Assembly: GCA_037176725.1 (NCBI GenBank) | Contig: JAZBRS010000029.1 | Location: 121,987,001 to 122,051,000, forward strand | Source of the DNA: Posidonia oceanica | Lineage: Eukaryota > Streptophyta > Magnoliopsida > Alismatales > Posidoniaceae | Direction of reading: 5' to 3' | Length of the DNA stretch: 64,000 nucleotides | Shown: piece after piece, positions 1 through 9,800 of the stretch | Numbering within the stretch: position 1 is the stretch's first letter | Layout: each line of letters opens with the position of its first letter | Translations under genes and position numbers: made by a program | Notes under the pieces: generated by a model | The model's input: the letters and a program-made list of their open reading frames with translations, nothing else | Databases searched by the model: none | Told to the model about the DNA's origin: nothing

Positions 1-2
1 CT

Positions 3-665
3 GTCATCTCTGATAACGGCTCAAACTTTATTGCCAAAAGGATCGAAGAATACCTGCAAAGTCTCAAGATCAAGCACCATCGATCCTCACCTTATCGGCC
101 TCAGATGAACGGAGCAGTGGAATCTGCAAACAAGAATATTGTCAAGATCCTGAAGAAAATGGCAGAAATCCACAAGGATTGGCACGACAAGCTCCCGTAC
201 GCGCTCTGGGCGTACAGGACATCAATCCGGACCTCTACAGGAGCCACCCCGTACTCTCTGGTGTACGGCATGGAAGCGGTGTTACCTGTTGAAGTGGAGA
301 TCCCCTCTCTGCGGATCCTGCGGGAAGCTGAGTTGGAAGAAGCAGAATGGGTCGAAGACCGCTGCATCCAACTGAACTTGATTGATGAGCGCAGATTGCA
401 AGCCATGCACAACGCTCACTGCTATCAGAAGCGGATGGCCAAAGCATTCTTGAAGAAGGTCCAGCCCAGAAGCCTTCAGGCAGGGGACCTTGTCTTGCGC
501 GCCATTCACTTGCCTGACGGTTGAGGGAAATTCCGACCCAATTGGCGCGGCCCCTTTGTGGTCAAACAGATCTTTTCGGGAGGCGCTGTAACCCTTGAAG
601 ATATGGACCAGATTGAGCAGTCTGAGCCCGTCAACCTCTGCTATCTCAAGAAGTACTATCAGTAG
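3..665 (+). pseudogene. pol: E0 pol 3' end: integrase core and C-terminal part, one stop
   Basis: The frame is open from position 3 and begins in the integrase core: VISDNG carries the second catalytic Asp of the DDE triad, and MNGAVESANK carries the Glu. The C-terminal part ends with GPFVVKQIF and LCYLKKYYQ, then TAG at 663-665. There is no chromodomain, as expected for Tat elements. An in-frame TGA at 522-524 replaces the Arg codon (CGA) present in E1, so this copy cannot make full integrase. The N-terminal zinc-binding part lies left of the window. Integrase would insert the cDNA into nuclear DNA. Confidence 0.92.
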
Positions 666-2229
666 CCGAAAGCGGCCCCGTTGCAGATGCCCTTCTCCCA
701 CTTGCATTTTCATTCTCGCCTTCTTGATTCATCTCCTTTCAAATCATGATCATCATTCTTTCAACTCTTGCAACTCTCTGTTTCAAATCATCATCATCCT
801 TTCAACTCTTGCATCCCTAGTCAAATCATCATCGTCATTCTCTCAAGCATTGCATCTTGAGCCCGGTGATGACAACCGGAAGTGCTTGCCTGCTCTGGAA
901 AGAGTCCCCCTGCCTCACCTAGCACTACTTAGATGTCTTAGCACGTGAGGGAGCCACCACCAATAAGGACAGGCGAACCGCCTAATCTCGCAAGGACATA
1001 CACCTTTGAGGGAGAAAAAATGTTAGGTTGTGAGCTTGAAAAAAAAGTGAGAATAGACATCTAGGTTTGGGCACATCCAAGGAACAGAAGACGAAGACAG
1101 AAGCCGGCCCTAGAGATAGGGGTGTGCAGTCTAACCCTGCTCTTTCTACCCATCACACAGCAGACCCAAAACCTGAATCCATTACATTTCAAGCACCCTT
1201 CTTTTGCCACCAGAATGGGGATAGCAAAAGCCTGAAAAAAAAAAGTGGAAAAATATCAATCAAAAAAAAAAAGAAGAAGAAGAGAAAAAAAAAGAGATCG
1301 AACAAAAACAAAGACAAAAAAAAAAAAAAGGAGAAAAGCAAGCAAAACAAAAAAAAAGAAGAAGAAAAGGCAAGGGTAGCCCAAAAAACACAGGCACCGT
1401 TATCCCCCATGCTTTACTAGAGATCCCCAGCACGTCAAGCTTGGAAAAGGGGTCTACCACATCCTCCCAAAAGCAAACACATACCTTCCCCCATCTAGGG
1501 GCAGAGAAAGACTGCATACCTATGAGGGAGAAACCTTTCAAAAAAGAGAGAGAGCTGAAAGAATAGGTGTAGGTCCTGAGAGTGCGGCCAGTAGCCTGTC
1601 CTCACCACATCACCACCTGTATAGTGCCAACAACCTGTTCCGGAGCGCCACCAATAAGCCAAGAGTCTGAGTAGGGCCCAGTGAGTCAAGGGCCGCTCCC
1701 TTCCTCTACAGCAGGCACCAAAGCACTCCGTACGCTGAGGGCGTTCAAGCATCCACCCAAGCATAAGCATCCACTCAAGCATACCCATCCACCCAAGCAT
1801 ATCCATCCATTCAAACATACTTAGTCATCCAATAATATTCATCCACATAAGCATATCCCTAGCATCTTGCATTCATGCATCTTCCTTCTTTCCTTTCCCC
1901 TTCCGCCAATCCCTCCGCTCTGCAACACGCTCAGGCCCTGAGGCAGTACTTCTCCCCAGCAGAGGTGCGTCGACGGCACTCGAGCTGCGCTGGTCCAGAT
2001 CTCCTGCCAGCCCTCGCCCCCATGTCCGCAAGACTGCAACAAAATCCCCCTGCTTATCAGTGCTTAACTGCTATGTTCCGCTATCAACTGCTAAATGCAT
2101 ATGGAACTACACTTTCAGTCTCAGCTTCTGTTTGTTGTCAAAGATTATATGCCTGCAAGATCTGACTGTTTATTGATAGCAGGTACCTCAAGCCTTGAAG
2201 CAATCAGCCTGTCTTCTGCAACCAGTGCA
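666..2229 (+). other. E0 spacer between pol and DUF7745-like ORF
   Basis: No gene seen. Roughly 720-850 holds diverged TCAAATCATCATC-type repeats, a 44-bp tandem repeat in E1. About 866-1010 is a block conserved in E0, E1 and E2 (GGAAGTGCTTGCCTGCTCTGG and GAGGGAGCCACC motifs). About 1215-1375 is strongly A-rich and purine-rich. About 1390-2229 is unique-looking leader. A CAG followed by TGCAATGG directly precedes the ORF start and resembles a 3' splice site. Confidence 0.7.
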
Positions 2230-3432
2230 ATGGGTTTTCCTACTCTGTTGACTCCCACACACTGCTCGGAAATCCTGCGAGAATGGACCAGCAGGCTCAC
2301 TCTACAAGACTGTGAACAGCTGCGCCTGTGGGGCATACCAACTAAGCTGCTGAAGGCTGCTGATGTGGAAGTCAGCCGCCACCTTCTGTGTGCCGCCGCA
2401 AGATTCTGGAAACCGGCACATCATGTCTTCCGCTTCAACAAGACCGAACTGACACCTACACTGGAAGAGGTGCGTCGGATCTGCGGCTTTTCAAAGATCT
2501 TGGGGCCACCTGTCTTCATGAGGCGCGACGGATATCTCCGAGTCCTGAACCAGCTAACTGGACTCTCCACTCAAGCCTGCCAACAAAAGCTAATCTGCAC
2601 CAGTGGACAAGAGCCTATGCTTCGCCTTGCACACTTTGATGATATCTTGAACAGGCGTGCTGACCTCGGAGATGAGCTATGGCTCCGAGGATTTGTCATC
2701 CGCTTTCTGGGCGAGCTAATCTTTACTCATGGCCGACTGACAGTGGCCATCGAGGTCGCAGAAATTGCGCTAGCTGTGGTGACCCAGCACATAGACCTGG
2801 CACCAGTTGTCTTGGCAGAGACCTATCGCGGGCTGGACCGCATTTCTCATCGCTGCCGCCACTTCCACGGTTGCGGAGCACTCATACAAGTCTGGCTGAC
2901 CGCGCACTTAGAAATGAACTTCCTGCGCCCTCAAGTACACGCCTTCGAAGCATACTGCAGCAGCGTCCGTACCAGAACAGACAAGAGCGTCAAAGAAGAG
3001 TACGAGAGGCTGTCAGCACTGACTGACGATGCCGTGACCTGGCGTATCATTCCCTCTACAGCAGAGCCCTTCACAGTCTTCTTCAGCGCGCGTGACACGC
3101 GGCTGGTCATTCTTCCAGGCTTCACAGCAGGCGTAGAGTACCACCCAATCAGGGTCATGCGCCAGTTCGGCTTCCAGCAGGGCGCCTTCATTGACAGTAC
3201 AGCGCCCGAGCTTCTACAGGCTTATCCTCTCAGCACCACTGCCCCGACCAAGAAGCTCGCTAGTCTGATGCAGCACGGGGTCCAATCTACAGACATTGCA
3301 GCTGTGAGAGGTGTAGGATGCACCCCTGAATATGAAGCTGAAGTCCGGCAGCTCTGGCCTATCACTGAAGTCCCGCCGGGCGGTCCCTTGTTCCCCGACT
3401 CCAGGCAGTCAAAGAAGGCCCGAACTGACTAG
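2230..3432 (+). CDS. DUF7745-like ORF carried by E0, intact, 400 aa
   Basis: The protein resembles the plant DUF7745 family, found in or next to Ty3/gypsy elements and related to plant mobile domain proteins; the biochemical role is unknown to me. Landmarks: RFWKPAHHVFRF near residue 65, TPTLEEVRRICGF near 80, LAPVVLAETYRGLD near 195, ALIQVWLTAHLEM near 225, and LPGFTAGVEYHPIRVMRQFG near 300. The C-terminus is basic. I chose the ATG at 2230 because E1 has the equivalent ATG and exactly the same length (1203 bp), and because E2 conserves MGYPTL there; the frame is open upstream to an ATG at 2095. No signal peptide or membrane segment is evident. The ORF is unbroken although the pol of the same element has a stop. 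Confidence 0.8.
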   Translation: MGFPTLLTPTHCSEILREWTSRLTLQDCEQLRLWGIPTKLLKAADVEVSRHLLCAAARFWKPAHHVFRFNKTELTPTLEEVRRICGFSKILGPPVFMRRDGYLRVLNQLTGLSTQACQQKLICTSGQEPMLRLAHFDDILNRRADLGDELWLRGFVIRFLGELIFTHGRLTVAIEVAEIALAVVTQHIDLAPVVLAETYRGLDRISHRCRHFHGCGALIQVWLTAHLEMNFLRPQVHAFEAYCSSVRTRTDKSVKEEYERLSALTDDAVTWRIIPSTAEPFTVFFSARDTRLVILPGFTAGVEYHPIRVMRQFGFQQGAFIDSTAPELLQAYPLSTTAPTKKLASLMQHGVQSTDIAAVRGVGCTPEYEAEVRQLWPITEVPPGGPLFPDSRQSKKARTD

Positions 3433-3711
3433 GCCCTTGTGCAACCATCATGCGGTCTTCTTTCGGATTACGCTGTACATTTCTGGCCTGCCGTAGGCAT
3501 TGTACTCATCAAGCTTTATCAATGAAAACTGTTTCTGCTATCTGCTTGCACATCAAGACTCATTGCTGCATTGCATATCATTATCATCATCATCTTGGGC
3601 CCTCTAACCGGACTTGCAGGCATCACAACGCAGTAAGGTCCTCAGCACCCAATCCAGAGTCCAGAACATCTGCGGACCCGCGTCGTCAAGCTACGCCATC
3701 CGTCATCCTCA
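3433..3711 (+). other. E0 start of 3' UTR after the DUF7745-like ORF
   Basis: Unique-looking sequence matching E1 51980-52255. It contains CATCATCATC runs and no ORF of note. In E1 the same place carries AATAAA; E0 has AATGAA, so a polyadenylation role is uncertain. Confidence 0.6.
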
Positions 3712-4560
3712 GCTGATCATCCCCAGCTGAGTCCCTATTGCGGGCTGGCACCCCAAACTGCCCGGCGAAAGGTCCGTCAACCTGTCATCATCCTCAGCTG
3801 ATTATCCCCAGCTGAGTCCCCTACGGGCTGGCACCCCGAACTGCTCGGCGATGGGTTCGTCAACCTATCATCCACCCACTCGTTCATCTATCTTTGCATC
3901 CTGATGCCAGGGGCGCTTCGGACATCCCCTGGTATCATCCTGATACCAGGGGCATCTTTTGGCTGCCCTGCGGTATCATCCCTGGCTGATCATCCTCAGC
4001 TAAATTCCCCTGCGGGCTGGCACCCCAAACTGCTCGGCGAAAGGTCCGTCAACCTGACACTCTTCTCGGCTGGTCACCCCAGCTGAGTCCCCAGTTGGTC
4101 GCCCCAGCTGGATCCTTATCCCTTGCGGGCTGGCACCCCAAACTGCTCGGCGAAAGGTCTGTCAACCTGACACTTTTCTCGGCTGGTCACCCCAGCTGAG
4201 TCCCCAGTTGGTCGCCCCAGCTGGATCCTTATCTCTACGGGCTGGCACCCCAAACTGCTCGGCGAAAGGTCCGTCAACCTAACGCTCTTCTCGGCTGGTC
4301 ACCCCAGCTGAGTCCCCAGCTGATCGCCCTCAGCTGAATCCCTTGCGGGCTGGTACCCCAAACTACTCGTCTGACAAGCACGACACTCTTGTCATCACTC
4401 TCTGCTTTCGATGCCATGAATGCGCTGGCCAACCCCTGGTGTCACCCCGACACCAGGGGCATCTTTTGATCGCCCCACGGTATCATTCTCTCCCCCTTTC
4501 CCCTATGACGTTCCTGGCGTCATAGGGATGGTTTCTTCTCATCATTCCCTTACCCCTTCT
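3712..4560 (+). repeat. E0 CAGCTG-hairpin tandem repeats and three long hairpins
   Basis: About six units of roughly 80-115 bp, each with GGGCTGGCACCCC and GGTCCGTCAACCTG, joined by hairpins such as CTCAGCTG-atcatccc-CAGCTGAG (8 bp). Variant stems CTCGGCTG/CAGCTGAG and CCAGTTG/CAGCTGG keep pairing through G.U. Longer hairpins are 3926-3937 with 3941-3952 (12 bp, 3-nt loop), 4433-4443 with 4449-4459 (11 bp) and 4501-4510 with 4518-4527 (10 bp). No coding potential seen. Confidence 0.85.
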
Positions 4561-4569
4561 TTGCCGGCC

Positions 4570-5212
4570 GATAAGTCCGATATCTTATCATTCTCATCAT
4601 GATCTCATCCCCTCTTTAGTTTAATTTCTCATCATGATCTCATCCCCTCTTTAGCTTAATTTCTCATCATGATCTCATCCCCTCTTTAGCTTAATTTCTC
4701 ATCATGATCTCATCCCCTCTTTAGCTTAATTTCTCATCATGATCTCATCCCCCTCTTTAGCTTAATTTCTCATCATGATCTCATCCCCTCTTTAGCTTAA
4801 TTTCTCATCATGATCTCATCCCCTCTTTAGCTTAATTTCTCATCATGATCTCATCCCCTCTTTAGCTTAATTTCTCATCATGATCTCATCCCCCTCTTTA
4901 GCTTAATTTCTCATCATGATCTCACCCCCCTCTTTAGCTTAATTTCTCATCATGATCTCACCCCCCTCTTTAGCTTAACTTCTCATCATGATCTCATCCC
5001 CTCTTTAGCTTAATTTCTCATCATGATCTCATCCCCCTCTTTAGCTTAATTTCTCATCATGATCTCACCCCCCTCTTTAGCTTAACTTCTCATCATGATC
5101 TCATCCCCTCTTTAGCTTAATTTCTCATCATGATCTCACCCCCCCTCTTTAGCTTAATTTCTCATCACTACCTCATCCCCTCTTTGCCGGCCGATAAGTC
5201 CGATATCTTATC
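4570..5212 (+). repeat. E0 35-bp minisatellite bracketed by two identical hairpins
   Basis: About 16 copies of a 35-bp unit containing TCATCATGATCTCATCCCC and TCTTTAGCTTAAT, with small C-count changes. The array is flanked on both sides by the same hairpin, GATAAG-tccgatat-CTTATC, at 4570-4589 and 5193-5212. E1 has a 36-bp relative at the same place with a different tail (TTTAGCAATAA), so the array has been homogenised separately in each element. Confidence 0.92.
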
Positions 5213-5388
5213 ATTCTCATCATGATCTTGCCCCCTCTTATCAATCTATCAAACTCGTGCTAGGCTGATATCCGAAACTATCAATCAATCTATCAAACTC
5301 GTGCTAGGCTGATATCCGAAACTATCAACAATCAATCACTCTCAGGCTGATAACCTAAACTATCTTCTGGCCGATCCATGGTTGGCCC
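5213..5388 (+). repeat. E0 short GCTGATA...TATC hairpin repeats
   Basis: Three related units (AGGCTGATATCCGAAACTATC and variants) lead into the larger structured array. Each can form a 4-5 bp TGATA/TATCA hairpin. GGCC-gatccatggtt-GGCC follows (about 5370-5387). Confidence 0.7.
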
Positions 5389-6222
5389 GCAGTTGTGTTA
5401 TACGGCTGACATCCAGTAACTGTCCCTCGTAATTGCACTTTTCCAGTTGATAGGTCTGTAAACTATCCACCGGTTGACAGGACCGTAAACTGTCGCTCCA
5501 GTTGGTAGGACTGTAAACTACCGCGTGCAATTACGTTATACGGCTGACATCCAGTAACTGTCCCTTGCAATTGCGGTTTCCAGTTGATAGGACTGTAAAC
5601 TATCCTCCAGTTGATAGGACTGTAAACTATCCGCCGGTTGACAGGACCGTAAACTGTCGTTCCAGATGATAGACTGTAAACTATCCCGCAATTGCATTAT
5701 ACGGCTGATATCCAGTAACTATCCCTCATCATCGCGCGTTTCCAGTTGATAGGTCTGTAAACTATCCGCCGGTTGACAGGACCGTAAACTGTCGCTCCAG
5801 TTGATAGGTCTGTAAACTATCCACCAGTTGGTAGGACTGTAAACTACCACGCGCAATGATGTTATACGGCTGACATCCAGTAACTGTCCCTCGCAATGCT
5901 GTTTCCAGTTGATAGGACTGTAAACTATCCTCCAGTTGATAGGTCTGTAAACTATCCGCCGGTTGACAGGACCGTAAACTGTCGTTCCAGATGATAGACT
6001 GTAAACTATCCGGCATTGCGTTATACGGCTGATATCCAGTAACTATCACTCATGGTTTGTGGGTTTCCAGTTGATAGGACTGTAAACTATCCTCCAGTTG
6101 ATAGGTCTGTAAACTATCCACCGGTTGACAGGACCGTAAACTGTCGTTAGGCTGATACTCCTAAACTATCACCCACAACCATGTTATACGGCTGATATCC
6201 AGTAACTATCACTCACAACTGC
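5389..6222 (+). repeat. E0 hierarchical hairpin array (five closed domains inside one outer stem)
   Basis: Outer stem GCAGTTGTG (5389-5397) pairs with CACAACTGC (6214-6222). Inside are five domains closed by different stems: 5428-5438 with 5525-5535 (11 bp); 5566-5576 with 5686-5696 (11 bp); 5727-5738 with 5850-5861 (11 of 12); 5892-5899 with 6013-6020 (8 bp); 6051-6063 with 6172-6183 (one bulge). Each domain holds three to four hairpins with a 5-bp stem and a GACTGTAAA-type loop. Six TTATACGG-headed hairpins separate the domains. Pairings were found by eye; folding in vivo is inference. Confidence 0.8.
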
Positions 6223-6836
6223 TCCGGTTGACAGGACCGTAAACTGTCGCTCCCGGTTGATAGGACCGTAAACTATCCGGACGATAAGCCCGTCACCTTA
6301 TCGTTTTTTTCTCCTTTTCGGCGTGACCTTGTCCCAGGAAGACGAGATCACGCACCCCCTTTCTGCGATGGGAGAGTTGGCCTCTCTCCCCTCGCTCCCT
6401 TCTTTCCTGCTAGCTTGCTCCCCGGGCGGGGACCAGCTGCACCCTGTTTCCCCTCGCTTTGTCGTGCAAGCCTGCCCTCCCTGCCAGACATTTGCACCAC
6501 ATCGCGCCTTTTTACCATTTTCTTGCATCATCTCTGCACTTTCTTAGCTAGCACTGCATGTCATTTTAGCATCACCTGTATCACTTGCGCAGCATCAGCA
6601 TTTTCTTCTAGCTGCACTAACTTTTATACTAACTCTTGCATTATACTCACATCAGCATGCATACACACAGCACAGCATCCATCTGCACTGGCATTTTGCA
6701 TTGCGGCAACGGGCTACGATCTTCGGTGCATCCGCCGAATAAGTAGCTCACGCCCATAGCAACCCGCTGCTCCCGCCGGTCAGATGGGGTGTCTTGTCAA
6801 CCCTGAGCAGCGGCCGCGCTCCGCTTACCCTTGCTC
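6223..6836 (+). other. E0 terminal 3' UTR
   Basis: Starts with three more hairpins (GACAG/CTGTC, GATAG/CTATC, and GATAAG 6283-6288 with CTTATC 6297-6302). Pyrimidine-rich and GCAT-rich unique sequence follows to about 6700. A conserved stem-loop is GCTAC 6713-6717 with GTAGC 6743-6747, enclosing TTCGG 6722-6726 with CCGAA 6735-6739. E1 has the same block. No gene seen. Confidence 0.7.
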
Positions 6837-6849
6837 AGGGAGGGGCATC
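6837..6849 (+). promoter_or_regulatory. E0 polypurine tract
   Basis: AGGGAGGGG followed by CATC abuts the LTR start TGTTGACACC. In LTR elements this RNase-H-resistant purine run primes plus-strand DNA synthesis. E1 has the related GCGAGGGGCATC at the same place. Confidence 0.85.
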
Positions 6850-9800
6850 TGTTGACACCCCATCTTGGCAGGCCTGGACCCTTGGAGCCCTCCTTGGTGA
6901 TTGCTGGATCAAACCCCAACCAAACCCTAACCCTGGTCCCTCTTCTCAACCCTTCAAAATCAGCCTGTCTTGGCCTAAACCTTTACCCCCCTTCCCAACC
7001 TCTGAACCTAACCAAAATTCATAGGAAAACCCACCACTATCCACTCAACAAACCTACCCAAAAACCTAGGATTTTCCAAGCCTGACCCATTCCCAAAAAC
7101 CCTAGAAAACTTAGGTGAAACTACCCTTTTTCTATGCCTTGAAACCCCTCCAAAACCTCCTTAGAATCAAACCAAAATTCCAGACCCAAGACTTCAAAAC
7201 CTAGACTACCCACCCACCAATTTTCACCCCATTCTAAGACCATTAGGACCCTCTTTCACCCAAATTATCCTTTTCTCTCTCCGGGATTATCATTTTCTCT
7301 CTCCTCTCTCTCTCCTGATTATCATCGCTCTTTTCATCCCTTTCTGATCCTTTTTCTGGTCTGGCTGTGGGCCCCCTCTGTGCTTCTATCCTTCCTCTAT
7401 CCTATCCCTATTTTTACTTTATTTTTAACACTTTTTCTGAATTTTTAAAAATCGTTTTCCTCCAACCTACCTTTTTCCTTTTATTCCCCTTTTTATTCCA
7501 TTTTTTTTCCTCCTTCTCTTTTCCCTTTTCTCCCTTTTGCAAAAATCCACAAAAACCCATAAAAATCTGTAAAATCTCAAAACATAAAACAAACAAATCA
7601 GTACCCTAAGAAAAACAATTAAAAAATGTTAAACAAGCAATTAACAACTTAAACTTAACTTAAGCAAGCTAAAAAGAAGACTAAACATGCAAACTAAAAA
7701 ATGCAAAACAAATCAAAAGAAAACACTGAAAAATCAGGAAAAAAGCTAAAACAAAATCAAAACCCACCAAAGGTAAGAACCCATCAGAAGAATTAAAAAA
7801 CAAACCCTAAAAAGGAGAATTAAAAATCAAACATTAAAACAAATAATTAAAAAAGGCAAAGGACTTAACCTAGTAAACACAAGAAAAACAAGTTAAAAAC
7901 TTAATTTAAAAAGAAAAGGAAAACACATCTGAAAAGCCTAAAAGATACTCTATTAAACCAGAAAAAATCCAACTAAAAACTTCAAGAAAAAACCAATAAA
8001 TAAAAATCCAAACATAACTTAAAAGATTTAAGAAGGAAAAACCCTAAGAAGACTACAACTTGAAAACATAAAACCAACCCTGATTAATAGGAAAATAAAT
8101 CCTAAAAAATCCTAATTAATATCCTAAGTGTCCAGCAAAAGAAATGAAATTTTTAAAATAATTTAAAAAGGGATTAACAAACGTTTAAACAAGTGAAAAC
8201 CAATTAGGAACAAAACCAAAGTCCTAAAACCCTAATCAAGCCCAAAACACATTAATCAACTCAAAATAACCATTAAAAATCTTAATTAAAATCCTAATCT
8301 ACAGTACAACTCTTCTAATATTTTTATTTATTTTTTAGTTTATTTTCACCTATTTTATTTCCCCATTCTACCCTCTCTTTCTTTCTTCCTTCTTTCTTTC
8401 TTTCTTTCTTTCCTTACTGGGCTCAATCCGGCCTGCTTCTTCTTTTTTCTTTTTTTTCTTTCTTTTTCTCGGCCCGCAGCAGTCCGGCCCGCTTCCCTCT
8501 CCTCCTTCTTCTTCCTCTCCTCCTCTGTGTTTCTCTCCACCGATTTTTCTTCCCGCGAGCTCGCGACTACAGCATTCCCTCCTTTGTTCAAATTCGAGCC
8601 TCCATCTTATCGTCTACAGAACTCGCCGCCTCTCTTCTATCTCAGCACCGATTCTGGGAGGCATCAAGTGCCTGTCATCTCGCCGGCTGCTGGTCCCTTC
8701 AGCTGCAGTGACGCCGGTGGAATTCAAACCACTGGCTCGCGCCCAACAGTCTCCTCCTCCTCTTTTTTTAGCCCGTTCCTCCTTCAATCCGGGAGAGCAG
8801 AGGGAGGCAATCAGAGAGAACTAAGGAGAGAGCGAACCAGTGCGAGAATAGGATCAGACCAGAGTCCGGACTTTCCTTCCACCAGTGCAGCCTCCCTTCT
8901 CCTGGGCATTTTCATCCAGTTCCAGAGTGAAGAGAGAGTAGAGGAGAGTGTTTGAGAGCCACCCTTGCATCTCGGAGAGAAGCCCCCACTTCAGACCGAT
9001 CCCCACACCCAATTCTCCCCTTTTCTTCTCTGAAAAGTTCAGCAAACGCCCTTCTTCCATTCCCAGCTAACCAACACCCTTCCTAGCCTTCATCCTTCTC
9101 CTAATTCCTTCCCCAAACTCACCCAGCACACAGCCATTTCCCCTCATCTTCCTACAGCCATTCCACCACCCGAAACACCTTCAAACCATTCCGAACACCC
9201 ACAGCAACCCAACTCCAACCCACCAGACAATTCCCCTCACCACAGCCCGCTGCTTCCTTCCAAACTCCACCCAATAATCCACCAGACATCCACCTTTCCA
9301 GAGCCTCCGACATCAAACCAAATCATCCACCACAGACCTTAAACTCCACTTCAAACACTTAACCTTATTTCTGTCAGAAATCAACCCAGACCTCAAATTC
9401 CCCTCCACTCGTACCAGAAACCTTCTCCGAGCATCCAGCTACACTCCTCAGCCCTCCAGCAACCACCCGGAGGGTCCCATCCAGTCCGGCGTGCAGCAAA
9501 CAGTCCCCCCGACCTCCGGCTGCCTCTGTGAACCCACGATCAGTCAGATCTTCCGCCGGTCTTCGCAGCAGCTGTCCAACCATCCAGGAAGCTCCGGAGG
9601 GTCACTCTGAGTCGATCCCAGTCCTCGCGAGCAGCAGACAGCATCCACAGCGACCGGACGAGTTCCACCGGCGACCTCTGAAGCCACCTGCGTCGGGAGG
9701 ACATCCCAGCCACGGAAACAGGTATATTCTTGCTCCCTTAGTCTCCTTTTCATCCTGTGTTGCTTCTCGGCCTTTTAGAAATAGGTTCCCGGCCCTCTTG

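Noticed and set aside
1189..1410. Phe-rich reverse frame
   Set aside because: Translation of the complement of the A-rich tract; no support.
4590..5180. CRISPR-like array (also 52797-53835)
   Set aside because: Units follow each other with no unique spacers, and the setting is a plant retrotransposon 3' UTR; this is a minisatellite.
5428..5535. tRNA-like cloverleaf
   Set aside because: The domain has a closing stem and three arms but no anticodon arm, T-loop or acceptor features; the resemblance is only in overall shape.
7367..7609. Small frames in the A-rich and pyrimidine-rich LTR parts (also 15413-15670, 30857-31099)
   Set aside because: Compositional frames in low-complexity sequence with no recognisable domain.
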